Source: JAPLSN01 sp964482955 (GTDB lineage Bacteria; Spirochaetota; Spirochaetia; Treponematales; UBA12059). From it: 64,000 bases of DNA. The position numbers were made by a program, and so were the translations under genes. Every line of letters begins with the position of its first letter. The first letter of the stretch is position 1. The DNA lies in the NCBI GenBank assembly GCA_964482955.1, contig CAYZZW010000003.1:1-64000 (forward strand). Direction: 5' to 3'. Below are positions 52,804 through 61,683 of this stretch, in pieces. The notes beneath the pieces were generated by a model. It had not been told where the DNA came from. It was given only the letters and a program-made list of their open reading frames with translations, and searched no databases.

Positions 52804-52990
52804 GTGATCCGTTCCAAATGAAGACAGCATTTACCGCATTGTCCGTATTTGCCTTACGAAAAACGTAGGGCCGAATTGCGGCGGGTGCCCGACACGCGTG
52901 AAGTGCCCTGCGTAACGGTTCGCGCAGGGGTGACATGATCCGCGATAGCGCCTGCTTGAATCAGTACCTCTCGGCAAACGGCGCGGAGAA

Positions 52991-53016
52991 GAGGATTCGT
53001 AATCAGAGGTCTCGGG
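52991..53016 (+). other. tRNA-Thr(CGT)-like fragment
   Basis: GATTCGTAATC (52994-53004) has the form of an anticodon stem-loop with CGT, followed by GGTC and CGGG as in the variable and T arms. The acceptor and D arms are absent, so this is at most a fragment, possibly an old integration site. Confidence 0.25.
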
Positions 53017-53027
53017 CAGGTTTTTAG

Positions 53028-53238
53028 CTAGGAGTCTGTCGGACTTGGGAACGCCGCCTATTGGATTTGAATTGTGCGAACCTTTCCGAAAGGCTTTCGG
53101 GCGTAGAAGCGGCGCCCCTCGGCGTAAAACCGGCTCATCAGTCGGGCCATACGGGAAGTATGGCCCTCCTTCTTCGCCAATTTTTCGCTCGAGGCTCGCT
53201 CGCTTCCCGCCCGAATCCCAAGTCCGGCAGACTCCTGG
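53028..53238. repeat. CTAG-ended inverted-repeat element, copy B
   Basis: Left end CTAGGAGTCTGTCGGACTTG (53028-53047) and right end at 53219-53238 are inverted repeats (two differences). The interior contains further short dyads, such as GGCCATAC-GGGA-GTATGGCC near 53145. Confidence 0.8.
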
Positions 53239-53334
53239 CGAAAGCCCGTTGCGATTCGTTCCGCTTTGCTGGATCGGCGAGCTACGTTATTAGGGACATA
53301 TTGCGCCCGATGACGAAACGAATACGACCGCCTG

Positions 53335-53409
53335 GTGGGGCATGCAACTATCCGCGCCGAATATTGCGAGTACTCTCGCCTATTCGGCGCGGATAGTTGC
53401 ATGCCCCAC
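53335..53409. repeat. 28-bp-arm palindrome, copy 2
   Basis: Arms 53335-53362 and 53382-53409 are perfectly complementary over 28 bases; the 19-base centre differs from copy 1 at one base. The arms differ from copy 1 at eight positions, each compensated on the other side. Confidence 0.92.
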
Positions 53410-53420
53410 GCTCCGGCCGA

Positions 53421-53681
53421 CTAGGTCCGCCGATCGTCCGACGTAGTTTCCTGTATCGCTTCGATGAAGCTCGCCGCTCCGCGAGTCGCGGTTCGCTTGA
53501 AGGCGTCCGGCCAGATTACGGCTTGGGCGACGATGACCGTTTGGCCGTTGAACGTGGCGGCGGGCGAACCGTAGAGCTCATAGCCCAGCGCGATCATCTC
53601 GCTCACGCGCTAGCAGAACGAAGAATCGTCCGGTCCCGTGAGCAAACGATAGATCGGAAGCCCGTTCGGCGTCGGTTTCAT
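53421..53681 (-). pseudogene. DUF1737 family gene with one in-frame TAG
   Basis: On the minus strand an ATG at 53681 with GGAGG upstream opens a frame reading IYRLLTGPDDSSFC, TAG (53612-53610, codon 24), then RVSEMIALGYELYGSP and onward to codon 87. Family members have His (FCHRV) at the TAG. Everything else, including the GQTVIVAQAVIW block, is intact. Either a recent nonsense mutation, a sequence error, or readthrough. A re-start at codon 27 would give 61 residues. Confidence 0.75.
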
Positions 53682-53802
53682 GATTCACCTCCGGAAACAA
53701 AGTAATTACGCAAGTTCAGGCAACGCTCTGAATCGCATTCCATCGTGGATCGTTTGAACAATTATCTCTCTGTATTCTAAAATTCTTTTCCTCTCCGTGT
53801 TC

Positions 53803-53886
53803 AACGCTCGAGTACTCGCTAAGCTTCGCTCCGTGGCCCAAATCTCCGTGCCAAAGCTCGAGTACTCGCTAAGCTTCGCTCCGTGG
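53803..53886. repeat. 35-bp inverted repeat, right side, two copies
   Basis: Copies at 53803-53837 and 53856-53886 (50-bp period) carry GAGTACTCGCTAAGCTTCG. They are inverted relative to 51889-51923, so the three copies bracket about 2 kb. Confidence 0.85.
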
Positions 53887-53913
53887 TGAGTCTTGTACGT
53901 TGCGGTTCTTCGT

Positions 53914-54696
53914 TCATCCCCGTTTCAGCTCCTTGTCGATCTCCTTGAGGCGCTCGCTCAAGTGCTCGATGGTGCGCTCGATGCGGGCTTTTTCCTTTTC
54001 GAGGCGTTCGACGGGATCCTCGGAGGGCTTGTCGGTCTTGAGGATGGCCTTGACGGTTTCCGGGGACTTGCCTGCCTGGAAGGCTTCGGCGGCCTGCGCG
54101 CGCTTGTCGGGATCGCGGAGGCCGGACATGAGCTTCATCGCGTCCCAGCCGAACTCGGTCTCCACGCCGTAGCTCGCGGCCTTCATGGCGGAGTAGGCGG
54201 TCACGCGGGGCACGCCGAGGGCGCGGTCGATATAGTCCTCGAAGCGGACTTTGTGTTTTTTGCACAGTTCGTGCGCCTCTACGATCAGCTTCCCGAAATC
54301 GAGCATGACGCGGCCGTTCTCCGCGAGGCAGTGCGACTTGATGCGGGCGGTGAGGTCGCGGAACTCGGGTTCGTCGAAGGAGTTGTCGTAGAGCTTGAGC
54401 TCCTCGGCCTTCTCGATGAGTTCGTGGAAGAGCGACCAGAACTCGTTCGTGTGCGCGCGCTCGCCCATGAGGAAGCGGGTGCGCTCGGCGTGGAGGTGGT
54501 GGGCGTACTCGTGGATGGCGGTGTAGACGAGCTCGCCGTCGTCGGAAAAGTTCTTGTTGTGGAGGAGTATCTCGCGCGTGGCCGGCTTGTAGAGGCCGTT
54601 GACGACGGAACTCTTCTTGCCCGTGAAGATGACGGAAAAGTCCGTCTCGCAATCCCTGATCTTGAGCAGCAGGGCTTTGACCTGGTCCTGGTTCAT
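53914..54696 (-). CDS. Zinc metallopeptidase-like protein
   Basis: 260 residues. HExxH motif in AIHEYAHHLHAERTRF (about 61-65) with a later NEFWSLFHELIEKA. No signal peptide, so cytoplasmic. The C-terminal 50 residues form a charged coiled coil (RLEKEKARIERTIEHLSERL). Family not named; fold resembles ImmA/WLM-like small proteases. GGAG site before ATG 54696. Confidence 0.7.
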   Translation of the reverse strand: MNQDQVKALLLKIRDCETDFSVIFTGKKSSVVNGLYKPATREILLHNKNFSDDGELVYTAIHEYAHHLHAERTRFLMGERAHTNEFWSLFHELIEKAEELKLYDNSFDEPEFRDLTARIKSHCLAENGRVMLDFGKLIVEAHELCKKHKVRFEDYIDRALGVPRVTAYSAMKAASYGVETEFGWDAMKLMSGLRDPDKRAQAAEAFQAGKSPETVKAILKTDKPSEDPVERLEKEKARIERTIEHLSERLKEIDKELKRG

Positions 54697-54746
54697 GGCG
54701 CTCCGTTTCCGTTCGGGACTTCGGGATGCGGGGACGGGAGGCGCCC

Positions 54747-54855
54747 TCGACACGTTCCGAACCGGATGTAGTATACTGATCGACGTCGAGGCGGGGAATG
54801 CCGCCCAAACGGGTGCATCCCCGTAATCGCGTCGATTTTCGTTTGTTTTTATCGA
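54747..54855 (+). promoter_or_regulatory. Possible promoter plus terminator-like leader hairpin
   Basis: TCGACA (54747-54752), 19 bases, TATACT (54772-54777). Then arms ATCGACG/CGTCGAT (54779-54785, 54830-54836) around an inner CGGGG...CCCCG hairpin (54792-54823), followed by TTTTCGTTTGTTTTT. It could attenuate the gene at 54890; the outer arm begins too close to the predicted start to be fully transcribed. Confidence 0.4.
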
Positions 54856-54889
54856 TAGATACGGCGCGATGCGCGTTCCGGAGGTCGAC

Positions 54890-55633
54890 ATGGACATACG
54901 AGTGCCGGTTTCGGCTCTGTTGACGGCGTTCCTCGCCGTATCGCCGCTCTGCGCCCAGAGCGGCCCGACCGTCACGCAGCTGCAGTTCGCCTCCGAGCTG
55001 AAACCCGACGGCACCCCCGCCGACGCCGGAACGCAGTTCACCGTCTCCAAGCTGGCCACGGTGTACGCGCTCGTCGAATACTCCGGCTTTCCGAAGGGAC
55101 TCGTGCTCGTGGAAACCTGGTCGCGCGGCGGGGAAACCGTCAAGAAGCGCGGCTTCGTGTGGAACGGCTGGGAGCAGGGCGTCTACACGGCCGCGTTCGA
55201 GCGGCCCGAGGCGGGCTTCACCACCGGCGTCTACATTTTTTCGCTGTCCGCCGACGACAAGCCCCTCATCACCAAGGAATTCACCATCCAGCGCGAGCGT
55301 CGCTTCTACCCGGGCATCGCCATACCGCTCCGCGGCAAGATCGTGGACGCGGACACGGGCAAGCCGGTCAAGGGAGCCACCGTCGGCATCCTCGAGCCGG
55401 GCGCGCTCTTCGAAGCCTGGCGGAACGACTCGAGCTACCTGCTTACGGGCGCGTTGAGCGACGCGGCCGGCAATTTCCACATTCCCGTGAACCTGCCGCG
55501 CGGCCTCTCCTACGGCATTTTCGTGGAGGCGCTCGGGTACGAGCCGATCTATTCGGAGCTCGGCCTCCAGATCGCGGCCAACCAGGTGACCCCCCTCATC
55601 ATCACGATCCGGATCAAGCGCATAGAATTCTAG
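54890..55633 (+). CDS. Exported protein with carboxypeptidase-regulatory-like domain
   Basis: 247 residues, signal peptide (about 1-23). The second half (from about 140) reads LRGKIVDADTGKPVKGATVG, a typical regulatory-like beta-sandwich; the first half is not recognised. GGAGG lies five bases before ATG 54890. Its TAG stop is inside the CTAG end of a repeat element. Confidence 0.75.
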   Translation: MDIRVPVSALLTAFLAVSPLCAQSGPTVTQLQFASELKPDGTPADAGTQFTVSKLATVYALVEYSGFPKGLVLVETWSRGGETVKKRGFVWNGWEQGVYTAAFERPEAGFTTGVYIFSLSADDKPLITKEFTIQRERRFYPGIAIPLRGKIVDADTGKPVKGATVGILEPGALFEAWRNDSSYLLTGALSDAAGNFHIPVNLPRGLSYGIFVEALGYEPIYSELGLQIAANQVTPLIITIRIKRIEF

Positions 55634-55711
55634 GAACCTGTCGGGCTTGTGGATTTTTTCGCGCTTTCAGCCCGAAAAAATCCCAGTTTAAGCAGGCTCC
55701 TTTCGGAGTCC
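55630..55711. repeat. CTAG-ended element, half copy C
   Basis: CTAGGAACCTGTCGGGCTTG (55630-55649), a hairpin with A/T-run stem (55650-55683), and the GGCTCC-TTTC-GGAGTCC hairpin. It is the reverse complement of the right half of the element at 16407-16554. Confidence 0.8.
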
Positions 55712-55728
55712 CAAGGTGACGATTCCGG

Positions 55729-55751
55729 ACGCCCCGCCGCGCGCGGGGCGT
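55729..55751 (+). terminator. GC hairpin before the 55774 gene
   Basis: ACGCCCCGC and GCGGGGCGT arms with a 5-base loop; a short T-run (TTT) follows. Probably a terminator for the preceding transcript. Confidence 0.5.
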
Positions 55752-55773
55752 TTCCGTCGTCGCTACCAGTCGC

Positions 55774-57189
55774 ATGAAGCGATCAAGCCTCCGTACCTGC
55801 GCCGCGCTCGCCGCGGCCCTCGTTTCCCCGATGTCGCCGGCCCGGGCCGTTCCGGCTCAAGCGCCCGGGTTGACCGCGCCGTCCGAGTCGCTCCCGGAAC
55901 CCGACGAGCGCGACGAGTCGGGCGACTATCCGTTCGGCCCCGACGGAAGCGGTTTGGGCGACGACGCGGACTTGTTCCTGTACGCGTCCGCCTCCGGTGC
56001 CGGAACCGCGGTCTTCCGGACGCGCGTCGCGGCGGAAGGCGGCACGCTGTACGCGCGGACGAGCGGCACGCTCGGCGCCGACGCGGCCGCGTGGCCGGAA
56101 GCCTTCCGATTCGGCTTTTCGTCGGACGGGCTTGCCGTCGGATCCCTCGCGAACGCCGGCTTCGGACGCTTTCTCGCGAATCCGTCGTCCGCGTCGACGC
56201 TGTTCCCGGGCGCGCCCGGCGCGCCGCTTGCGGCCGATCCGTCCTGCTCGTCGGCCACCGCGGGGGTCGTCCTCGGGAACGCGTCGGGACTGTATGCCGC
56301 GCGACGCGTATCGTCGACGGCCGCGGAATTCGAGCGGGCCGGCGTGTGGGCGGGCGGGGAAGCCGGGCCGGCCTTCATCCAGGCGATCGCGGAGTTCGCG
56401 TCGCTCGGGACGGAGGAGCGCGACGCGTGGCTCGCGGACGATACGCCGGCCGAAGGGCCGACCTGTTCCGTCGGGATCGTGGCCGGGCGGAAAACCGGCG
56501 CGTACCGCGCGGCGGTGGCCGCCTGCGGCACGGCGCCGCGCTCGGTGGCGCCCGCCGGAGCGATCCGGGCGGAACTCGGCCTGGCCGTCGGGGCCTTCGA
56601 CTTCGGCGCCACGGGCGCGTTGTGCGGTCCCGAAGCGTTCGGAAACGACGGAACTCCGCGCGACAACGTATCCTCTTCCCTTTCGGTCGCGTGGCGTTCC
56701 GGGCCGTGGTCGCTGGCCGCGGAAACCGGCCATGCCGACCGGACCGACGGACCGGGCGAACGGCGCTTCGGCGCGGCGGCCGGATGGGCTCGGGACGGGA
56801 TCGATGTCGAAGCGCGCGTCACGTCGGACGGGGATCGGCGCGCGGTCGAGGGGCGGGGGCGCGTCACCTTCGGTCCCGCCGGGGAAATCGACCTGGGCGC
56901 CCGCGTCAAACGCTCCCGGGCCCCGACGGAGCCGCCCGAGACGACCTGCGCGCTGGACATGGCCATCGAGCCGAAGGAAACGGAAGCTTTCGCTATCGGG
57001 GTCGGCCTGAAGGTGGCCTGCGTCCTGGCGGAAACGACCACCGTGGATGTCCTCGCGTCGTTGCGCGTCGACGCGTCTCGCCGGACCTGGTCGCTCCGCG
57101 CCGGCTTCCGCGGCCTCTCGTCCGACGGCGCGTCGGATTTCGCGGAACGCGCCGTCGTCGAGATCGCCGCGGCGTTCCGCGGAGACTGA
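55774..57189 (+). CDS. Exported, probably outer-membrane beta-rich protein
   Basis: 471 residues with a signal peptide (about 1-25), alternating hydrophobic patterns such as SLSVAWRSGPWSLAAETG and a C-terminal ERAVVEIAAAFRGD. That suggests a barrel or beta sandwich; no family recognised. Cys residues occur in several loops. Confidence 0.65.
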   Translation: MKRSSLRTCAALAAALVSPMSPARAVPAQAPGLTAPSESLPEPDERDESGDYPFGPDGSGLGDDADLFLYASASGAGTAVFRTRVAAEGGTLYARTSGTLGADAAAWPEAFRFGFSSDGLAVGSLANAGFGRFLANPSSASTLFPGAPGAPLAADPSCSSATAGVVLGNASGLYAARRVSSTAAEFERAGVWAGGEAGPAFIQAIAEFASLGTEERDAWLADDTPAEGPTCSVGIVAGRKTGAYRAAVAACGTAPRSVAPAGAIRAELGLAVGAFDFGATGALCGPEAFGNDGTPRDNVSSSLSVAWRSGPWSLAAETGHADRTDGPGERRFGAAAGWARDGIDVEARVTSDGDRRAVEGRGRVTFGPAGEIDLGARVKRSRAPTEPPETTCALDMAIEPKETEAFAIGVGLKVACVLAETTTVDVLASLRVDASRRTWSLRAGFRGLSSDGASDFAERAVVEIAAAFRGD

Positions 57190-57225
57190 AAAGCCGCGTC
57201 GCGGGCCGTTCGCGACGAAGCGCGG

Positions 57226-57254
57226 TGGACGGTTTGCCGGAAGCGTAGTATCCT
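57226..57254 (+). promoter_or_regulatory. pncA-pncB promoter
   Basis: TGGACG (57226-57231), 17 bases, TATCCT (57249-57254), the same -35 and spacing as at 1443. The GTG start is 22 bases after the -10 box with GGGAGGA between. Confidence 0.55.
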
Positions 57255-57276
57255 CCGTGCATCGGGAGGACACGCC

Positions 57277-57897
57277 GTGATCGACGCAGCTTTCATCGCC
57301 ATCGACATCCAGAACGATTTCTGTCCGGGTGGCGCCCTCGCGGTCGCCGACGGCGACGCCGTCGTGCCGGTGGTGAACCGCATCGCGAACCGCTTCCGCG
57401 CCGCGGTCCTCACGCAGGACTGGCATCCGCGCGGCCACGTCTCCTTCGCCACGTCGCATCCCGGCGCGGCGCTCTACTCGACCGTGAAAGTCGCCGGGAT
57501 CGATCAGACGCTCTGGCCCGACCACTGCGTCGCGGGCGGCCCGGGCGCCGGTTTCCATCCGGACCTCGACCAGACGCCCTTCCGGCTCGTCGTCCGCAAG
57601 GGCGTGACGCCCGGACTCGATTCGTACTCGGCTTTTTTCGAAAACGACGGAACGACGGAGACGGGACTCGACGGCTGGCTCACCTCCTTCGGCTTCCGCG
57701 AAGTCTGGCTCGCGGGACTCGCCACCGACTACTGCGTGTTCTACAGCGCGATGGACGCGCTGCGCCTCGGCTACCGGGTCGTCGTCGTGGAGGACGCGAC
57801 GCGCGCCGTCGGCGTGCCGCCGGGTTCGAAGGACAAGGCGATCGCGGACATGAAGGCGGCCGGCGCGCGTTTCGTCCTATCGGGGGAACTCGCATGA
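57277..57897 (+). CDS. pncA: Nicotinamidase
   Basis: 206 residues. Hydrolyses nicotinamide to nicotinate for NAD salvage. Catalytic Asp in AIDIQNDFCPGGAL, Lys in VVRKGVT, Cys in GLATDYCVFYSA, and zinc ligands in QDWHPRGHVSF. GTG start with GGGAGGA six bases before. Ends inside the pncB start (ATGA). Confidence 0.95.
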   Translation: MIDAAFIAIDIQNDFCPGGALAVADGDAVVPVVNRIANRFRAAVLTQDWHPRGHVSFATSHPGAALYSTVKVAGIDQTLWPDHCVAGGPGAGFHPDLDQTPFRLVVRKGVTPGLDSYSAFFENDGTTETGLDGWLTSFGFREVWLAGLATDYCVFYSAMDALRLGYRVVVVEDATRAVGVPPGSKDKAIADMKAAGARFVLSGELA

Positions 57898-59324
57898 GCA
57901 AGCCGGGCGCGCTCTTCACGGACCTCTACGAACTCACGATGGCGCAGGGCTATCTCGAATACGGCATCGACAAGCCCGCGGTCTTCGACATGTTCTTCCG
58001 CCGCCAGCCCTGGTCGGGCGGTTATTCGGTCTTCGCAGGCCTCGACACGCTGCTCGAAGCCCTGCCGGAATTCCGCTTCTCGTCCGACGACCTCGCGTAC
58101 CTCGAGCGCCTGGGCGGCTTTTCCGGCAAGTTCCTCCGCTATCTCGAGGGCTTCCGCTTTTCCGGCGACCTGTACGCCTGCGCCGAGGGCGACGTCGTGT
58201 TCCCGCACGAGCCGCTCATCCGCGTTCACGGGAACCTCGTCGAAGCCCAGCTCATCGAAGGGCTCGTGCTCAATACCATCAACTTCCAGAGCCTCGTCGC
58301 GACGAAGGCCGCGCGCGTCGCCCGCGCCGCGAAGGGCGGCCGCATCATGGAGTTCGGGCTCCGCCGCGCGCAGGGGCCGGACGGCGCGCTGTCGGCGGCC
58401 CGGGCCGCGTACGTCGGCGGGGCCTACGGCACGTCGAACGTGCAGGCCGCGAAGAACCTGGACGTACCCGCGATGGGCACCATGGCCCACTCCTGGGTGA
58501 TGGCCTTCCCGAGCGAGCGGGAAGCCTTCGAAGCCTACGCCGGTCTCTACCCGGACCGCACCGTCTTCCTCATCGATACCTACGACACGCTCGCTTCCGG
58601 CGTGAAGAACGCCATCGCGGTCGGCGAACGGCTCGTGGCGGCGGGCAAATCCTACGGCGTGCGCCTCGATTCGGGCGACATCCAGTACCTGTCCACGCAG
58701 GTGCGCAAGGCCCTCGACGAGGCCGGGCACCGGAACGCCACCATCGTCGTGTCGAACGAGCTCGACGAGATGATCGTGGAGCGCCTCGTCGCCGACGCGG
58801 CGCCCGTGGACGTGTGGGGCGTCGGCACCAACCTCGTGACGGGCGGGACCGAATCCTCGTTCACCGGCGTCTACAAGCTGGCGGCGGTGGAACGCGGCGG
58901 GCGGCTCGAGCCCACGATGAAGGTTTCCGAAAATCCAGCGAAGTCGACCGATCCCGGCGTCAAGAACGTGTGGCGAATCTCCGACTCGAGCGGCCCGGTC
59001 ACCGACGTGATGGCCCTGGAGGGCGAGGCGATCGCCCCCGGCGTCCCGGCCACCTTCTACCATCCCTCGCTCGACACGCGCAACTTCACGATGACGCCCG
59101 ACGGCGGGATACGACCCATGCTTTCGAAGGTGATGGAAGCCGGCGTCCGCGTCGGTCCGAGACCGACGCTCGCGCAGATTCGGGATCGGGCCCGCACGGA
59201 GCTGGCGAAGTTCGATCCCACGTACCTCCGCCTCCTCAACCCGCACGGGTACCGCGTCTCGATCACGGGCGCGTTGCGCGACCTCAAACTGCGCATGACC
59301 GAGGAAGCCAAGACCGGCAAGTGA
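57894..59324 (+). CDS. pncB: Nicotinate phosphoribosyltransferase
   Basis: 476 residues. Makes nicotinate mononucleotide from nicotinate and PRPP, the step after PncA. TDLYELTMAQGY at the N-terminus, EFGLRRAQGPDGAL, and VRLDSGDIQYLS with the conserved phosphate-binding residues. ATGA overlap with pncA. Confidence 0.95.
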   Translation: MSKPGALFTDLYELTMAQGYLEYGIDKPAVFDMFFRRQPWSGGYSVFAGLDTLLEALPEFRFSSDDLAYLERLGGFSGKFLRYLEGFRFSGDLYACAEGDVVFPHEPLIRVHGNLVEAQLIEGLVLNTINFQSLVATKAARVARAAKGGRIMEFGLRRAQGPDGALSAARAAYVGGAYGTSNVQAAKNLDVPAMGTMAHSWVMAFPSEREAFEAYAGLYPDRTVFLIDTYDTLASGVKNAIAVGERLVAAGKSYGVRLDSGDIQYLSTQVRKALDEAGHRNATIVVSNELDEMIVERLVADAAPVDVWGVGTNLVTGGTESSFTGVYKLAAVERGGRLEPTMKVSENPAKSTDPGVKNVWRISDSSGPVTDVMALEGEAIAPGVPATFYHPSLDTRNFTMTPDGGIRPMLSKVMEAGVRVGPRPTLAQIRDRARTELAKFDPTYLRLLNPHGYRVSITGALRDLKLRMTEEAKTGK

Positions 59325-59363
59325 GGGTCGCGGTTCCGCGCGGGCGCCCGGGCTTCCGCGCGG

Positions 59364-60851
59364 TCAGGCCGGACGCTTCCGTTTGCGCGCCGCGACGAAG
59401 GCGAGCTTGGCGCCATACAGCGATAGCAGCGCGAGCGCCCAGAGCCGGTTCGTCGGATCCACGGCGTGGCGCTCGCGGAACTCCCACGCGGGCGCGGCGT
59501 CCGAGTATTCGGCGACCGGCGGCGCGATCGCCGCGGCGTCCGGCCAGGTTCCCGCCACGTACCCGTCGCCGTAGCGCTTCGCTCCGCCTTTCGCCGCGAG
59601 GCCGCGCGCGTCGGGCGCGATCCCGTCCGCGCGCTCCGCGTTGAGCGCCGCCCAGAAGAGCAGGGGCAGTTCGTCGTCCGCGCGGCCGCGCGCGTCGAGC
59701 GCGACGCCGTCCCGCGCGTACCCCGCCGCGATCGTCGCCCCGTACGCCGCTCCCGGATCCGCGATTCCCGCTGCGCTTGCCGCGCTTCCCGCGGCTCCGG
59801 TCGCGGAACGCGCGGTAAAGCCGCGGCCGGAAACCGGGGGCGCGCCGTCGCTCGCGAACGCGAGGGGCCGGAAGCCCGGACCGGCTTCCGGCAGGAACGA
59901 AAAGAGTCCCGCCATCGCCTCCGCCAACGCTCCCGTCGCTTTCGGGCGGAACGGACCGGGAGGGGCGACGAAGGGGATGGCGTCCGAATCCGCCTTGATC
60001 GCGTAGAGCCCGGGAGCGGGCAACGAGATCCGGTAGCCGTACGCGGCACGTTCGAGGCGATACTCGTCCGCCTTGAGCTCGACGGGCTTTCCGCGCTCGA
60101 TCCGGAACAGGGTCGGCGTGGCGGCTTCGGCTCCTCCGCCCGCGACGACGGCCGTTCGCCATACGCCCGCCTCGGGGACGAACGCGGTCCGCGTCGGCAT
60201 GAGCCACGGTCCGCGCTCCCTGCCCGTCGTCACGACTTCGAAACGGCCCGGAAGGCCGCCTCCGTCCGTCGGGAGCGCGTCGGTGACGAAGACGACGCGC
60301 GCGGTTTTCCGGAGTCTCGGATCGTTCAACGCGTCGGGGTCGAGCCCGAGGAACGCGGCGCGCGTTTCGGCCGCGGCGGCGAGCCTTGAAGCGCGCGAAC
60401 TCGCTGGTTCCGAGGCGCGCGCCTTCCGGGCGTCTTTCGTGAGGTCGATCAATCCGGGCGTCAGCGTGCGCGGATCGGAAGCGAGGAGGAACACGCGGGC
60501 CCGTTCCGATTCCGGATCAGACAGGATCGCGGCGAAGGCCTTGTCGAGGGGGCGTTCGCCGATCGATCCCGTGAGCATCGAGCGCGAGCCGTCGACGACG
60601 AAGGCCAGTCCCGACGGCCGTTCGAGGACGGTCGAATACGCCAGGGCGGCCAGGATCGCGAGGCCGAGGTCGAAGAGGAGGTCGGCGCGCGCCTTGAGCG
60701 TCCGGAGGAAGAGGGCGGCGGGGGAGGGACGCTTGCCGCCCGTGAAATATTCCAGCGGAAGCGTCACGCGTTTCCGCGTGCGCACGGTCGCGAAGAGGAG
60801 GAGACCGATCGGCGCGGCGAAGGCGGCGAGCCAGGCGAGGAACTCAAGCAT
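59364..60851 (-). CDS. BatA-like VWA membrane protein
   Basis: 495 residues. Two N-terminal helices (about 1-20 and 57-75), a VWA-like part with FVVDGSRSM (a near-MIDAS DxSxS), a large outside region, and a C-terminal helix (about 468-485). Last gene of a MoxR/DUF58 operon; overlaps the DUF58 gene by 8 bases. The gene is typical of Bat (aerotolerance-type) clusters. Confidence 0.8.
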   Translation of the reverse strand: MLEFLAWLAAFAAPIGLLLFATVRTRKRVTLPLEYFTGGKRPSPAALFLRTLKARADLLFDLGLAILAALAYSTVLERPSGLAFVVDGSRSMLTGSIGERPLDKAFAAILSDPESERARVFLLASDPRTLTPGLIDLTKDARKARASEPASSRASRLAAAAETRAAFLGLDPDALNDPRLRKTARVVFVTDALPTDGGGLPGRFEVVTTGRERGPWLMPTRTAFVPEAGVWRTAVVAGGGAEAATPTLFRIERGKPVELKADEYRLERAAYGYRISLPAPGLYAIKADSDAIPFVAPPGPFRPKATGALAEAMAGLFSFLPEAGPGFRPLAFASDGAPPVSGRGFTARSATGAAGSAASAAGIADPGAAYGATIAAGYARDGVALDARGRADDELPLLFWAALNAERADGIAPDARGLAAKGGAKRYGDGYVAGTWPDAAAIAPPVAEYSDAAPAWEFRERHAVDPTNRLWALALLSLYGAKLAFVAARKRKRPA

Positions 60852-61683
60852 GGAGCTTGTCCGCCACCGCGCGGTAGACGGGGCCGCGCTCGTCCTCCGC
60901 GCCCAGCTCGACGAAGAGCTCGGTGCGCGGATCCGAGGCCAGCTTGCCCGACACCCAGGCGTCGTAGCGCCTGAAGAGCGCCTTGCCCTGTTCGTCCCAG
61001 GGAACGAACGAGACCTTCCCGGTTTCCGGATCGAGTATCTCGAGCTCGGTGGCGTCGCCCGCGATCCGCTCCACGGGCACCTTGAGCCGCACGAGGTAGA
61101 CCGAGCGGAAGCCCGACGCCCCGGGGGAGAAGGCTCCCGAGTGGAAATCCGACAGGACGAAGAGGCGCCTGAACGGCACGCGGGCGCGAGCCTCGCGGAC
61201 CGCGCCGGGGAGATCCGTGCCGCCGCCGTAGGGCGTCCCGGACAGCAGCGCGTCGAGATCGGCGAGCGATGAGCGGCGGCCGATTTCCGCGCGGGGGCTC
61301 AGCCGCTCCGCGTACGCGAACACGGACAGGAGGTAGCCGAGCGAGGCGAGCACGTAGCAGAGCGAAAAGGCGAAGCGGACGGAAACTTCCGGATCGAAAG
61401 CCTCGGCGCTCGCCGAGCGGTCGATCAGCACCGCCGCGCCGTCGGCCTCGTCCTCGAAATATTCCTTTACGTACGCGCGGTCGGTGCGGCCGAAGAGCTT
61501 CCAGTCGATCGAGCGCGGGTTGTCGAAGGGCTGGTATTCGCGGATCGTCTTGAGGTCGAAGCCGAAGCCGCCCTTGCGGAACGACGGCTCGCGGCTCGAG
61601 ATCGGGAGCAGCACGCGCGAGCGGGAGTCGCGCCTGCGGAACGCCCGGACGATCGCGTCGCACTCCGGGTCGGGCTTGATCAC
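60844..61683 (-). CDS. DUF58 family protein
   Basis: 279 residues. The DUF58 signature FDLKTIREYQPFDNPRSIDW is present, with a VWA-like VLIDRSASA later. DUF58 proteins act together with MoxR ATPases. GTG start overlapping the moxR stop (GTGA). Confidence 0.9.
   Translation of the reverse strand: MIKPDPECDAIVRAFRRRDSRSRVLLPISSREPSFRKGGFGFDLKTIREYQPFDNPRSIDWKLFGRTDRAYVKEYFEDEADGAAVLIDRSASAEAFDPEVSVRFAFSLCYVLASLGYLLSVFAYAERLSPRAEIGRRSSLADLDALLSGTPYGGGTDLPGAVREARARVPFRRLFVLSDFHSGAFSPGASGFRSVYLVRLKVPVERIAGDATELEILDPETGKVSFVPWDEQGKALFRRYDAWVSGKLASDPRTELFVELGAEDERGPVYRAVADKLHA

Larger units (their letters stand above)
52804..53420. other. Gene-free stretch with nested repeats
   Basis: No gene seen. 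It contains a CCCTGCG/CGCAGGG hairpin (52906-52929), a short tRNA-Thr-like segment (52991-53016), the CTAG element (53028-53238) and, directly abutting, the second long palindrome (53335-53409). Confidence 0.7.

Noticed and set aside
51824..53913. Insertion sequence with transposase
   Set aside because: Inverted repeats are present, but no transposase or integrase reading frame lies between them.
53819..55480. Minus-strand frame of 553 codons
   Set aside because: It covers the metallopeptidase gene in another frame and continues antisense through the exported protein gene; its ends are made of repeat DNA.
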